The notes: a model not told the origin generated them from the sequence alone. Counted from the stretch's first letter, positions 36,604 through 50,768 are shown. The stretch is 64,000 nt of DNA from Callipepla californica brunnescens (GCA_023055505.1 JALIRH010000036.1:5766001-5830000); one strand, 5' to 3'. Numbers and translations are program-made.

Positions 36604-39600
36604 CTCTGGTGTGGTGTCCAGGACTCAGCAGGGGTGTGCAGCCATCGGTGTCCATCATTGTTGCCCATCTCTTTTCCTGCCCTGTGTCACACATCAGGTG
36701 CTCCGTAATCGCAGCCTTTGTTCACGTTTGTTTCTGCTTGTAGCCTCCATCTGTGTCTTCTTTAGGGATGTTGCTGTTCTTAAGGCACAGCACCAGTGTC
36801 TGTACTGCTGAATGTCACCACATGCATAAACTTCCACGTTCTGGTACAGAGGTGCATGGGAGGTCTCTGGTGAGTTGTGAAGACGTGGCATCCACGTTTG
36901 GTATTTAGTACATTGGAGAATTGTTGCCTTCCTGAAATATATCAATCAGATTTTGCTTGGCTTGGGCTTTCTTTTCTATTTTTTTAGATAGAGAAAGAAA
37001 AAAAAGCCACAAACAAAACTGAAAAACCCACCAGCACCGCTCAAGGATGGCAAACTGAAAAGCTGCATCTGTCCTGCTAGGAATTTGCCTTCTGTATGTC
37101 ATATGAAACCTGGTAGGAAAAGGAATTCAGGTGGAAAATAAATCCCCTTTTCAGCCTACACAAAAGCGAATGGAGCCACTACATCAGTTTTGATGTGAAT
37201 GGGTTGAGTAAGGTACAGAAATCAGCCCTGAACTCTTTCTGCAGTGCTTGGCACTTGCACAAATAGCTTGAGCCTGAAAAGCTGTTATTCTTTCAATTTT
37301 ATTGAACATTAAATCCATCACAAAAATATGCAGAAAGAAGAATGAATGCAACGCCTTTCAAGGTCACTTATGTGGATTGTTTCTTTGGAGGTAATGCATT
37401 GGGCTTTCTGTAATAGAGTAGCGTTGGTGGAGGAAGCCATACATTTCATAGCAGCAGCTCCAGATCGTACAGCAGAGTTCCTCTCTTTGTGGGAAAATAG
37501 AGATGCAGTGTAACCTGCTGCCTGTGCAGAGAGGCACTCTGATTAACTGTGATTATAATTATTACGGGATCTCACGTCTTAACTGCTGTTCGTTGACCTT
37601 TTCTTCAGGATTATTTTCTCCTTGGGAGCCCATGTACTGCACATCCCAGGACATGTGGAGCAGTGCAGCGGCCCATGAGCCCTGGAAGGCTCCGAGTTTT
37701 AAACCCTTGTAGTATTTGCATGCTGCTGATAAATCTGGGTGCGTTTTGTCCCGAGTTCACCTCGTGGTCATGAAGGAGAGTGTCTGACAGATGCTGGGAA
37801 GCTGCTAGAAGCAGCTATCTAGAGCAGCTTGCTCTGTGTGTAGTAGCACTCCTGAGCAGTCTTTCCAGGCTCGCAGGGACCCGTTGCTGTGCTCGTGCAG
37901 TGGGACACGCTGCCGTCCCAGGGAGCTGCCGCTGCCTTTCCTGGCTTTGTAGAACGGCGCATCACGAAATCTGTGACACTGTGTGAAATCTGCAGTCCCA
38001 TTTGTGACCCGTGTCGTGGTTTGAGGGCTCTGAGCTTGAGGAAGGAGCAGTGGTGAGTTTCAGTGCGGTTTCCCGAAGCTGCACGGGTTATGGTGAGCTC
38101 AGGACCGGAGGAGCCGTGCTGTTTGTCACGGGGCTGAGGAACCATCTTTGGGCGATGGATTACCCGTCCCCGCTGTGACCTTCAGCGCTGCCTTTGTCTC
38201 AGTGCTGCCTCTGGTGCTTCGGCAGCCAGAGCTGCACGGGCTCCATTTCCAGCTCGTGTTGCAGGGAAGGGGAGGAGAGGCAATGGAATGGGTTTGATTA
38301 AAAAGTGCTTTTGCTTTTTCTCGGGAAGGATATTTGTAGTGAAAACCTTACGTGAAATTTATACCCCTCTCGTATGATTTTGACTGGTTTTAGTGCGCAA
38401 ATTCTCAGTAGAAAATGTATTCAATAAAAATTTGATGTGGAACTATAGCTCAGCAGAATCTTTTTTAAGGAATCCAACTCTGGAATATTTATTTTGTATC
38501 TGGTTTCAGTTTTAGTGCCTATTCCTTCTGCAGATGCCCTCGTTAGCCTGCTAACAGCTTATGAAGAGCAAAGTCATCAGTGCCTCTCAGCCCCATCTCT
38601 GCACCGCGGTTCTTCAGCGCCTGCCAGGGAGGTGAGGGGGAAGCACAGCTGCACTGTGCTGCTGGGGGCTTCGCTGCTTGGCTTTTTAAGCAGACAAATC
38701 ACTGCTCATTGTTAATGAAGAGACTAGAGGGCTTGCAGCTCACTGGTGTGGAGTGGTTAGGCCTGTGGTACGCGGCACTTTGCGGTGCTGGTGGGCGGTG
38801 ATGGGGCTGACGGGAACTTAGGGAGCTTGAGTCTACCGTGATGCAGTTTTAGCAAGGAGAGCGCAATAAATTGGGATTTATGCTCCTTTGATGCCAAGTA
38901 TGCAAAAGGAGACTACTTAGGGGAGGTACAGAAGGGATCTGGGACGGCTGCGATGAAGGTTTCAATCTGAACCTGACAGCTGTGAGTCGCTGAAGTGTTA
39001 TTTCTTGCTGTGGAATAATGTGTGTTCAGCGTGAGGAAGTGGAATAGCCCCAGCATTCGGGATGAGCCAGCTCGGAGGTGGTGGGAAGGAGATACTTCCA
39101 GCCTTTGTGCCAAAAGGTTCCCGTTTGTTTCCACACTTGGAAGCAGGCAGTACTTCATTAAGCCACAAGTGATGGCTGTGACAGCAGAGGGGGAATTCCG
39201 CCTTCAGGCACCGAAGGAAGGAGCAGGATGCAATCCTTCCCTGATCGGATTTGGAGCAGAAGTGCTGCAGTGCTGGGAGAGGCAGGGAAAGGCATCCCAG
39301 GGGGAGCGGAGACCGGCAAGCACAAAGTGAGCCACCTCCAAACGTAAGGCTGAAGGGTGAAGGCTGTGTTTGGCATTTCAGGGACACGGGAAATGTTTCT
39401 AACAAGTTTCTGGCCCAGCAGATTGCAGAAAAGCAGATTCTGAGCAGTGAGACGGAGCGCTGCCTCCGTGAATTATTGTTTTTTCAATACGTTTTTACAC
39501 AGAGCTGGAGGCTCAGAGCACTGAAAGCTTTTTCGTAATGTTTAGTGATAAACTTTTGTCTCCTGTGAGTAAACAATCTGCTTTCTTAGCCACTTTTTTT

Positions 39601-41387
39601 CAATTTAAACGGGAGTACATTGAAGCCCTCTTGCAAAAACATTTATTATGTCAAAGTAAAACCGGAGGTTTGGGGTTGTGTTTCACTGTTCTTTTTTTCT
39701 ATACTTCCAGTGCTCTTATATCAAATCTTCACTCCAGAAATACTGCCCCGAGGCGTGCGAAATGGCACACGGCTTTATGAAATACGCCCGCGCCCGGTGA
39801 TGTGCCATGTTTTTATTCTGTGACAGTCCAGGATTCAGTGCATGGCCTAAATATTGTGGCATCCTATTTGATTTTTGGATTGTTAGATGGACGAGATGCC
39901 ATAGCTCATGGGCACTGTGGCCATTTTTCCTTGTAGTTTACTCTTTTTGCAGATTACTGTCTGTAAGTTTCAAAATGGAACAGGATCCCTCAGTGCTTTA
40001 TAAATTAGGGCCATATTACTGCAGCACCCAATAGTGCTGCTATATTTTAGAGGGTGTCAGAGTTTCTATTATAAACCTCATTTTTCAGAGGTTTATGGCT
40101 CGGCCGTAAAGATTTGCTGTATGCTGGGGCTCAGAGTGGAGGAGCTGCATCTCAGCTTCACAGAGGGTTGGTTTGCGTGCGTCCGTTTTACGTGAAGGTC
40201 CATGCAGTGATGTTAAGAATCAGTCTTTAGCAGCACTGTCTTTTGATTTCCAAGTGAATGACATCAAAGTTGGAGAGCGCCCTGTTCTGGGCCACCTCCG
40301 CTTCTTTAACTCTTCCCGTTCTGTGTGCTGAGGGATGGGACCTTCCCAAGAGCAGAATCTGATCCAGCTAACTCCCAGGTGCCAGTATAGTAGAAGCAGG
40401 ACGAATTGTAAGTGCAGTTCTTGCTCGTAGAGGGGTCCCAGGCCTCCACTGTACTGACTGCCCATAAAGATTTCTGCTCTACGCACAACCAAGTGAGAAC
40501 GCGCTCGCAGCGCGGGCTGTGCCGCCAGCGTGACCTGCATGCCTAGCAGTCTGTTACCATATATCACCTATAGGATTTCTTATAGGCCTGAGATGCCAAG
40601 TCAGAGTGTGGCTGGCTGCAGCTGAGTGCATCTCTTGTGGCGTTTCAGCACACACGGACTGCTTGCTCGCAGCAGGAGACCCAGCAGCACAGTGGTGCGC
40701 CAGAAGGATGGGGCTCCTCCCAGGAGCTCTCCTCCCATGTGGGTTTGAGCTTCAGCATCAAGCAGGTCTGTCTCTAAACTGTCTCTAAACTTGGATTTTG
40801 CTGTCCGTAGCACATTTTAACCCTTTTGCTGTCATCCTGTGTTAGTTCTGACAGTCAGATTTCCTTTCAGGCGCATTGAGAACCGCTTTGGTTTAGAAGT
40901 CACATTGAGTTACCACGGGAGCGGACTTGTGCTGCCTCTTTCCCAGGTGCTCCTCAGTGTTTCTGCTCTGAATTCAAATCCAAGCACAGCGCGTGCTGTG
41001 TGATCACTGCACATGTCTGGCTGTGCAGCGCAGGGCTGTGCTGCTGCAGCTAACCCTTAATCCAGCTCCCTTCAGAGTGCACAGAGCTCCAGCTCCTTCC
41101 TGAGCACACCTGCACTGCCTCGTTAGCTAATAGCATGTTTTACGTTTCTTTCTGATAAGTCCTTTTCATTACGGAGCTTGTTCCTGCAGTAGGAAAAATT
41201 GAAATTCTTTGTGAGAATATTATAATTAAGACATAGCGCGACAGGAAAGAATGCATCGTGCTTTGAAAGCGTCTCCCTCTGAGCTGTGTCATTAAAGGGG
41301 AAATCTGTGTGCAAACACTTTGTGACGGCGTACGTTTGGCGTGTACTTCTGAAAGCTTCCCGGCCTCGTGTCGTGCACTTTTGTGTG
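36604..41387. other. unique non-coding sequence
   Basis: No gene is recognised. The interval 39540-40100 is AT-rich and repeat-free, and holds a 9-bp hairpin at 40071-40096 and a small CpG cluster near 39783-39798. An 11-bp direct repeat (ctgtctctaaa) lies at 40768-40789. Minus-strand frames at 35271-35639 and 38998-39405 and nearby plus-strand frames have no domain. Confidence 0.4.
40071..40096. repeat. 9-bp hairpin
   Basis: The arms ataaacctc (40071-40079) and gaggtttat (40088-40096) are perfect complements around an 8-base loop. Just upstream, gcagcac and gtgctgc (40021-40040) can form a second 7-bp stem. Both sit in an AT-rich unique interval. No RNA family is recognised. Confidence 0.8.
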
Positions 41388-41525
41388 GAATCACTGAGGT
41401 TGGGAAAGCCCTCCGAGATCACCAGTCCATCCCATCCCCAAGTGCCACTGCTCCGCGCTGCGGTCCTGCAGGGTCAGGGCTCCAGCACCTCCCTGGGCAG
41501 CCTGTGCCAACACATCCATGTTTCA
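41388..41525 (-). mobile_element. CR1 LINE 3' fragment, minus strand
   Basis: The + strand begins with ggaatcactgaggttgggaa, the antisense of the CR1 terminal region. It passes 'cctccgagatcaccagtcca' and 'ccaagtgccac'. It ends with 'cacctccctgggcagcctgt' and 'gccaacacatccatgtttca'. The order fits an antisense CR1 tail. Length is about 140 bp with moderate divergence. Short frames here derive from the element. Confidence 0.9.
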
Positions 41526-42644
41526 CGGAATGGAGAGATGGAAAAACGTGTCTCTAAAGCATCAGTTCCCAAATGTTTGGTCTCGCTGGACCAGTAACGG
41601 CTCTCAGATGTGCCCATGGCCAAGCAGGGTCGCGGCAGCGAGGTGGTTTTCATTCATTTGGTTCCACAGGTTCTGTAGAGCCCCACAAACCACAGCTGTC
41701 TGTGGGAACCACTCCTGCTGGCACAGAGGCAGTGTTGATGGCATCAGAGTTCTGGCGTATGGAGCTGCAGGAAAAACCAGCAGTGTGACAAACTCTGAAG
41801 GTGAGAACTGCATTTAGGGATCTGGTGTTTGGAGCTCAGCTCTCAGAAGCGCTGAGGAGTTGGGATCGGTTTGTTTGGTTTAGTATAAAATAGCAAGAGT
41901 GGAACTAGAGCTGTAGTGTGTTATTATTTTAGATGTGTTCTGTGTGTTGTTTCCGTAGTATAAAAATAAATAAATACAGCTCATGTGTACAAGGCTGTTC
42001 GTAACGGGGAGGTTAGTTTTGATGAACTCATGGGAAGCAGGGATTGCAGCAGGATTAAAGCAGCACTGTGCGAGTAGGACTGCTCAGCAGAGAGAGTTAA
42101 TTGTCACGTCAGAATTTGGAAACGGATTTCATTTTCTTTGACAAAATGTGGTGTTTATGAAACCAGTCAAAGCCTGGTGGAGACAAAATCTTGGTGATGG
42201 AGTTGAAGGGAACAGGGGATGCTCAGGAGCAGTAACATCTGAGCCAAGGAGGGGAAGATGAGTACACACACACACAGTTTGGCCCTCTTCCCCTTCCTGT
42301 AATGAATTTATTGTGAAATAGCGGTGGTGCTGCTTGTCCAGCAGAGGCCATGGGCACCTGGAGAGGTGCTCAAGGCATCAAGCCTTGCTGAATTGTCAAC
42401 CCAAAGTGACAGATGTGTTCACAGCTCATTATTCATTATATGCATAATTAGTGTGAGATGATCACAACATTTTAATGTTATTAGTTTCTACACTCTAAAG
42501 GAATAAGCTTGTGGTTGCAGCACCCTGGTCTGAGCTCTGCACTGGAGATGCTGCTGTTGGGTTGGGGACATTTTGTGTTCCAGTTCATTGCCTTGAACTC
42601 TGTGTTGTCATAAACTTAGAAAATTCTGTTTCGGACGTTCTGGA
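41526..42644. other. unique non-coding sequence with a short CA repeat
   Basis: No gene is recognised. A short dinucleotide run (acacacacacaca) lies at 42264-42276, too short to be a useful microsatellite. AT-rich sequence lies at 41880-41980. Confidence 0.4.
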
Positions 42645-42702
42645 TTTGGTGATCTTGAAGGTCTTTTCCAGACTGTTTCATTTCTGTAATAGTGCTCAGC
42701 TG
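42645..42702 (+). mobile_element. possible CR1 terminal remnant, plus strand
   Basis: The string 'ttggtgatcttgaaggtctt' followed by 'ttccagactgtttcatttct' closely resembles the end of the CR1 3' tail, where one expects gatgatctt-aaggtctttt-ccaacct and then a gattctatg repeat. Only about 55 bp can be matched, and the sequence upstream is not clearly CR1. It is a short, old remnant or a chance resemblance. Confidence 0.5.
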
Positions 42703-45700
42703 CTTTCTGCTGTAGGCATCATGCTGCACTCCGAGGTGCACAGCGTCTGCTTGTTACATGTTTGAGGAAAGCTTAGGAAAAAAAAAGAAGACAGAATTGG
42801 CAGTGAAACTGCTGGGATTTTATTTGTGTTCATTCTGAAGGGGTGGAAAGAACAGGCTTTGGTGAAATCTCAGAGTCATCCTGTCAATCTGTGATGCTTC
42901 TAGGGCATGTAAGGAGGAGAGTTCTTCAGTATACTGCAAACAATGGATGAAAATATTTGGTATTATAACACAGCTTATCCCTAGGCACTGTGTTCTAAAC
43001 AAACACCTTCTGCCTCTTCTGATGAGATGAGACTTTCTCTTGACTGTGGTTTCCTTAATTGCATCTTCTTTTCAGTCCTTGCTGGGAAACATACCTTGTA
43101 AATTCTGTATTGTGATTAATTTATATGGAGGATGCAGTATTGAGTTTCACAGCTTCTTTTCCCTTGTAAATATATTCATTCCTCGAAGGACCATATATTT
43201 TGGCATTTAGACCTTCTACACCAATAAGAATTCAGGTTTGTCTAGCAAATATAAAAGCAAATAAGCCTGGGAATGCAGCATTTCTTTACAAGTATTTCTT
43301 TGTGCCATACTGTGCTGCCACTCCGTGCTGAGGCACTTCCAGGCAGGCATGCTGATGGCTGTACGTACACTATCCATTTTCCATCAGAATAACATAGCAG
43401 ATATCAAATCAGGAACGTGGACATGTCTTTCATTTGGTCAACAGGGCAACCTCAGAGCAGAACACACCGGGGTCAGTGCTGGACAATTAGCCCACGTCCT
43501 CCTGTTGCAGGAGTTTCTGTTTTTGGCTGGCTGGCAGCGTTGTGCTGAAGCACGAGGTGCAGAGCAGCACTGTATGATGACATCTAAGCATGGAGTGCTT
43601 TTTTGAAAGGAATTGCCAAAGTATTCCTATAGTGCAAAGCCAGCAGCAGTGTTCATACCCTGAGAGCTGCTGTTATGCAAGGACTGCTGGCAGGAAAGTC
43701 CTCCCCACCTCTCATGGACGCCTGTCAGAGTGTCTCTTCCTGCGAGGATTCCTCAGGCACTGGCATTTCCTTGTGTGGGTACTGGTGCAGGGAGGTAAGC
43801 AGAAAGTGGCCCTACCAGCATAGTTCGCTGAATGAGAAGAAACAAAGGAAAAGAAACAGCTGTTGTGTAATGGAAAACAATTATTTCTGCAAGTGTTGGT
43901 TTCTAAGGCGTTTTATGCTAAGTGAGTGTTGCTGTTCGGATTCTGGAGATCAGTTTTAACTTCCTGGTATATTTCTGCTTTCAGCTGCAAGTTGCAGGGT
44001 CTGAGTGAGCTGAGCCTCTGCACACCAACCTAGTTGTCTTCATTAAAGCAACGATAAACTTAAAAAGAGCAAATCCAAATGTATTGGATTCTGTTCATTA
44101 AGAGACTGACGGGTTTCTGGCTTTGTTGTCTTTTAATACACCAAGAACAGATGCAGGTTGACAAGTGGCATCAGCCAGGGGACACAGTTTTATAAGGTTG
44201 TGTTGAAGCGGGGCTTGGAAATAGCCAGCTGAAATCTAATTTGTAGCCAAGTGGAATAAATTGGAACTGATAGTTATTCAATTAATGGCATGGGCGGCAA
44301 GGTGAGGTCTCCTCTCAAAATAGCAGAATAAGGTTTCTTGACAGGGAGGTTTGGGAAAACAGGGCATGGCACCAGGTTTTCAATCAAATTCCACCATTAA
44401 TCATCTAAGTAGCAGGAGGGAGATGTGATTATTATAGAGAGGCTCAGCAAAATGGTTTGATTGAGCACTTCCCAGAAGGGTGAAGTGTGATGGAATCTAA
44501 AACCAAAGCAGCACAAGTGCCCACCTGAAGCAGAAGGTTTGCAGCACACCTGGATGCCCTGTGCTGCAGGACGTGGCAGAAGAGGCTGCAGAAGGAGGTG
44601 ATGGCATCGCAGGGACAGAGACAGACTGCATTTTGCTGCGGTGCACTTGGACCTCTTGCAGACTGCCGCGGTGCAGCGTTTCAGATCTTTGCACCATTTG
44701 CATAGTGATGAAGCTGCCATCTTTCTTTCCCCCACAGCACGCCAAGAATTGTAGAAAGGCTTCTTTTTTTTTTTTTTTTTTCCTCCTTATCAAAAGGAAA
44801 ATGTCTTCCTATGCAAATAGCCTCAGTAATAATATTATCAGTGTTGCCTCAGGCTTGCACAGGCTGACTGGAAGAGAAGCGGAGTTTATGGTTTTCAGCA
44901 AAATGGTTTTAAGCTTTATCAGTTCAGTGTATAAGTAGGAAAGGACGAGTTATTTTACCTGGGATAATGGGATTCTTTGGTTGCATTGAAGGGCAAGCCA
45001 AACAAGTAATTCAACTATGAAGTTCATGTCTGCAGCTGAAAGCCAAGCGTGTCCTCTCTGTGCTGCTGTTCTGGGGGCACTGGGGACGTGAAGCAGCAGT
45101 GCTGTGCCCCAAGCCAGGCTGCAGCTGCACACCTCCTCTGCAGGCTGCCAGTCCAAGAGCAAGACTCGCTGTTGCTTCTCCAGCACCAAGCAGTAGTGCT
45201 GGACGTTCCCTGGGGAGGCTTTGGCTCTGAGTCTCACCGCTGTGAATAGCTGCAGTCACAGATGCGTGCGGATTTCCTCAGATGCTGAGCTCAACAGGAA
45301 TGAACCATGAAGATGAAGGCTGAACTGTGGAACATTTCCTTGAGTTGTAACAAGGATGTGGCCAACATCTGTGGTCCTTCATTAGAGAAGAAATTATGGA
45401 AGTGAGGTTTTGCTCAGTGACACTGTTTTGGTGACTGCGAAGTCATTAACGATTTGATAATGGAGCTTTCTCATTATAAACTGCAGAAAGAGAGAATTAA
45501 TTTTTCTGTACAGTCAGAAGTTCTCCGAGCAGCTCGTTCCCTTCCTGCATAATCAGACCCTCTCGTACATCATCACCCCCTCCCGCTGGGGAATACGTCA
45601 GCCGAAGTCACACTCCTAATTAAACTTGTGCTACAGAAGAGAAGGGTAAAAATAATGCAGAGTAACAGTGGCGGGCCTGGAGGAATTTGTAGGAGTACTA

Positions 45701-48700
45701 AACGAGGCAGAAGGTAATAAGTCATGTGGCTTTCAGATCAGGACTCCAAAGGCGAGTTTGCTGGTGGCAAATCTCTTCTGCTTTCACATAGAATGATTTC
45801 TATGAGCACGGACGCCAGGAACAGCGTTGGATTTCCTAACAGCAGTAACACACGGAGCCGTCTCTTGATGTACAAACACTTTGTCATCTCCTTGGGAAGC
45901 AGAAGGCAACCAGGACAAAAAGTAATTCTTCCTCTGTCATCACTCCGTGTGGTCCCTTTGGAACCTATTACCATGTACACACATCCCATGCTCCGTGTTT
46001 TTATGGAGCAGTAACGGTACTGAAGCACACGTGACTGTAAACTGGAGATGAGTAAGGAGAACCACGGCTGCTTCCTCGTCACATCTGTCTGTTGTCCCTG
46101 GCTGCAGCAGGGGTTAAAGGAGGGGCCCCTGCCTCTGTGTGCACACACATGTACATACAGCACGGCCAGCACACACGCCTTTCCCCCGAGCAGTCTGTCC
46201 TCATTTTAGGATGCCTCAAAATATGTATAATTGCATTGTGAAGAAAGCAACTTACATAAATAGAGAAAATGAGAAAATGTTCAAGCGGTCTTATCTAAAA
46301 TGGATATCAAATTTACAAGGCAGACAAAATTTGTGCTCTCACCAGTGCTTGATCTCGCCAAGTTGAATGGTAGTAATGATGAATATTTCTCTTTGGCAGT
46401 GTGATATTGACGGGGGGATTTACTTGCCACGGTTGTGTTCTCAGAAAGCTCGGGAGAGCTGCAGGTGTTCTCTCTTTCATATTGCATTGATAGCCTGATG
46501 GTTTCTTGCTGACAAAACTTCCACAGTTCTTAATATCAGCCTGTCTGCATTCATCAGCTGCAGAGCTTTTCCCTCCCGTCGTACTCTGGAATAGCATTAG
46601 ACAGAAAATGGGGAAAGCGTAGGAAGCCAATGTGATCATTTTTTAATCTAACCCCCGTGTGCTTGGGAGTTCATTGTGCCATGATGGCTGGAAATTGTGA
46701 TGCAAAGTGGAGAGGGGCTAGGTGTCATTTTGGTGAAGTGTGTAGCAATATTTTTCAATATTCTGCCTGTGTCCAGCTGCAGTATTTTTAGTAAAGAAAA
46801 GAAAAAGCAGCCAATGCACCACTCCTGTGCAGGTCCAGATAGGGACTGTGCTTTAGGAACACGGAGTGACATTTGGAGGGTGCTGCAGAGTCCACCCCAT
46901 AATCCGTGCCCTGCTCCAGCATCCCTTCAGAGCTGAAGGTGGAGAAGTGTGGAGGCTTTGGTGAAGAGTTTACAGCCAGAAGCTGAAGGGGATTGAGCAG
47001 AGCTTTGATCGCAGGCTGTTAATTGCATTTGCATTTGGGCAATTGTCACAGACAAAAACTGAAGTGGATAATGGCACCTCCCAGCTGAAGTCAGCAGATC
47101 TACAACTTAGAGTCGTGTTTACAATTTGAATGGATAAGCACCACCCAGGAACAGCAGGGAGCAAGGTGTTCCTCTGTCAGTTTCATTTGGAGACTTCTGG
47201 ACACATATGCCCTTTTAGGGAGGCTCAGGTTCTTTTTTAGAACAAAATACAGCCTTCTATATTTACATGTATTAAAGCAGTCCTACTGCTACAGAACTGA
47301 TAAGAGGAGGGCAGCAGTAATGGTAACCAAGGGTATAAACCGTCCATAGAAACACCATGGATTGCTCCAAGCAGAGCTCTGATATCCCTGCGTGCAGCTC
47401 CACTGAGATGCAGTGTTTGTTAAACACAGAAAAATAACAGGAGGAAACAGGAGCCCTGGGGCTTCCACCACCTCTCTCCCTGGGATGCCATCCCTGTCCT
47501 GGTGACCATTCACTTACACTGTGAGCAGGGCGCAGTGGGCAGCGCTGAGGTTAGAGATGGCATGTGAACGGTGCAGGAGTTCCCTTCGCAGGAGCAGTTC
47601 CACGGCACAGAGGAGACACCTTCAGCACAGTGCTCCGAGTGAATGCTGACCTCCATTGCATCTGAAAACGTTTTGAAGTTGAGATGTCGATAAAAGGAAA
47701 GCTTCATAAAAACAATGCCAACAAAAATAAATGAAATCCTTTTATCTGATTCCCAGCCGGTCCCCCAAGGTCTGTGAGACATGGGGCAGGGGGACTGCAA
47801 GGTCATGAGCAAGCAGGGAGCTGAAAAGGCTGCTTTATATCTGCATGAGCAGTTAACTGGAGCACACCGCAGACTGTTTATGGCTGCAGTTGGGCTTTAC
47901 AATGGATTAAAAAGACCTTAAAATCCATCTGCAAAATATCTCAAACTTTAGTGGTGTTGCGTGCCCAAAATAACATTCGTCTTTTAATGTTTGATGCCCT
48001 GGGAGCCTCAGGGGGGATTAAAGGACTCCGAAATGGCACGAGGAGAGAGGACAGCTCTTGGCATTAATGGGGCACTGGTAGATGGGTGATATGGGAGTGC
48101 CCATCCCACTGCTGCTCCTGTGGTCCTCCATTGCAGGCAGCAGTGGAGCAGAGTCACGCCTGCCAATATGAAGCCATACCTCTGTGCCTATGACGAATCA
48201 CTTTTTAATTGCGTCAAGGAAGAAATCCGTTAGTCTTACCTTTATGCGAGAATCATAGTGAGATTGGGCTGCACAGGGTGAAGTGCAAACAGCGCAGGCT
48301 CTGCTGCAGCTCTCAGTGTGCGTCACTGTGTGGTTGGGACATCAGTTCCAGCTCACAGAAAGGAGCTGTCTGAAATCCCTCCCTGCCCCTCCGTGGTGAT
48401 GCAGCAGAGATCCCCACTGACACAGGGAACGGATTACAGCCAGGCACTGATCGTCAAAGAAATTAAAAAGAGAGACCAAACAAAACAAGTAATTTAACTT
48501 TGATCTGTAGAACAGAATCAATGAGTGGGAACTGAGGAGCAACACAGGCAGTCTGACAACCCTGTACAAATTGTACTCTTTTACTGTGTTATTTAACTTT
48601 ATGTTATTCTTTAGAAACAATTCTCTTTCCACTCACCTGTTTGTGTGCAGAGAAATCCTGCTAATATTAACATTTATTATAGGGTCCAATTGTTCACATT

Positions 48701-49825
48701 TCAGCAAGCAGTCCCAGTTCAGCATCCAACCTGTAACACGAAATACTTCTCTGGTCACAGGTCTTTCTTGCTTGTGGGACCAATAAGTGAATTCTCATTT
48801 GCAAGTTAGATAAATCTTTTTAATGTATTATTGATGCAAACAAATGAGGGTTTGGGCTCTCGACAGTACTAATGAAGCTGACTCGACACAGGCTGCTCTC
48901 ACTGAAGGGTGCCAGGTTCCAGCGTGCAGAGATTGATGCCTGTTTCATCCCATAATGATCCCGTGCCTTGTTCTCCCTTTACACATTCCTTGCCTGGATG
49001 CAAAACGAAGGGCATCACAGTGAGTAATGAATTACTGGGGCTCCACTGGCAGTTGTTATAAAGAAGATCATGACCAGCTGATAGTTTGTGACTGTATCTG
49101 CACTTGGATCTCCATGTAGACTCCAGTATTGATTCTTAATTATTTTTCCTAGTGAATACTGCTGATCAGGTCCTTTGAAATAGGGCTGTGCTGTTTCCTT
49201 TTCTGAATTTTATTGCTTTTTTCAGCTGTGGACTCCAACAGGTGCTAACAAACTTAGCTTAAAAGCCTTCTTTTATCTGACTTATAAGTAAGGTCAGCAT
49301 TGAAATAAATGCCAGAATGCCAGCTCAAAGGCTGCAGCAGTACGCAGGGAAAAGCACCTATAACCTGTTGAAGAACTGAGCATTTCCTTACTCTGACAAG
49401 AGAATCACCTGAGAGCAAAAGGTCACTCTCCTTTTATACCTCTAAGGAAGGCATTTCCAGCTCCAGGACTTATTACCCAGAAAACAAATCAGACGTTTTG
49501 TGCTATGGGGTAGGGCAAATCTGCTGCATATGCTTCAGAACTGCATCCACGGGATGTAAGAACCAACAACATCTACACTGGAAATAAATGTTTGTGATAT
49601 TGTAAAATGGATTCAGCCCAAGTTAATAGGATCCTGTTTTCTCTCCAGGAATTTCTGATCTTGGCTCAGTTCTCCAGACTGCATATGTATGCATGCTGTA
49701 TCTGCAAGCATCCTGCAGGACGCAGAGCGCAGCATGCATTCATCAGCGCTGTCACGCCGGTGCTGTGGGTAGGGGCTCCAGCCTCAGGTCACAGCTCTCA
49801 CCCTGCTCCTGGATTTGTGGAACTA
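42703..49825. other. unique non-coding sequence, less T+G-rich on the + strand
   Basis: No gene or clear transposon is recognised. An 18-T run lies at 44764-44781. On the minus strand that is an A-run inside a frame (44497-44793), which explains its lysine-rich start. A small hairpin (catagaa / ttctatg) lies at 45787-45804. The longest frame, 45738-46172 on the minus strand (144 codons), has no domain. Row counts suggest A+C is as common as T+G here, unlike most of the window. Confidence 0.4.
44764..44781. repeat. 18-base poly-T run
   Basis: An uninterrupted run of 18 T. It could be the poly-A of an old minus-strand retrotransposition, but no recognisable body lies to its right, so I call it only a homopolymer. 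Confidence 0.95.
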
Positions 49826-49890
49826 CTTTGAATGTGTTACTTAATCTCCCCATCTCTCGGAGCTGTAGCAGCAATGGAACTCGGTCTGTC
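49826..49890 (+). mobile_element. possible MIR-like SINE trace, plus strand
   Basis: The phrase 'gtgttacttaatctccccat' with following 'ctctcggagctgtagcagca' resembles the MIR core region, where a 'caagttacttaacctctct' block precedes a 'ctgtaaaatgg' block. The match is short and imperfect and could be chance. Confidence 0.3.
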
Positions 49891-50768
49891 CACGTGGCAG
49901 CTAGATGCAGATCTTTGGAGTCGGTGGTGGCACAGGCGTAGCAGCACTGGATGTGAGAGATGTATGTCTACAGCAAGTGCAGAGAAAGGCTGATGGGACT
50001 GCAGATTGTTTTCACTGATTAGAGGCAAGTGCAATACTGTGGAGATCTTCAAGTAGCCAGAAAACAGCCCTTACCCTCTTTGTTGGTCCTCCATAAGCGT
50101 GCAAGTGAGGGAGACTCCAGTGGGTGACATCCTCTAACACGATTTAGAAGGCAGGCTCCACGTCTATCAAAGCTGTCTGAAGTGCTGGGGGAACATTTGT
50201 ACATGTGCAGTGTACACGTACTTAATGACTCTCCACTCCTTAGCTACTGCTTTTCAGTGCTCCGGCTCCGATGTTTCACAGAGATGACATCCCAAAAATA
50301 CCATCCCTTAATGGGCCACAGTGGTGCTCCTTCTCCATACGGGATGTGCTGCGTGGAAGGTCATTAACTGTAGAAAGAAGTCATTGTTGCAGGGCAGGGA
50401 GGAATGGTGCTGGGTTGGTGGGAGCCCACACACAGCTCCGTTCCATGCCTTCTCCCTTGGACTGTGCTGTTGTGTTCCTGTGTGAGGACCTGTCAGCAGA
50501 AAGGTGTCCCCGTGGAAGTCAGTGCAGTGTGAGAGTTAATGGGGCTGCTGGCATGACCTGCAGAAACATCTCCAGGAAGACAAGTGAAGTGGCACTGAGC
50601 TGGCCTCTCGTTCCATGGGGACAAGGGAGAAAAGCTTCTGAAGTTTGCTTTGAACACCTTACTTGAGAGTGGCAGCTGGAGTTTTCCTGTTTCTCAGCTT
50701 TGATTCTCACCAGCAGCAACTTGAATTCATGGATGTAATCGCTGGTTCTCTCCTCGGTGCAGGTGGGG
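49891..50768. other. unique non-coding sequence
   Basis: No gene is recognised. The + strand frame 50271-50666 (131 codons) has no domain. The stretch ends at an 18-bp palindrome. Confidence 0.4.
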
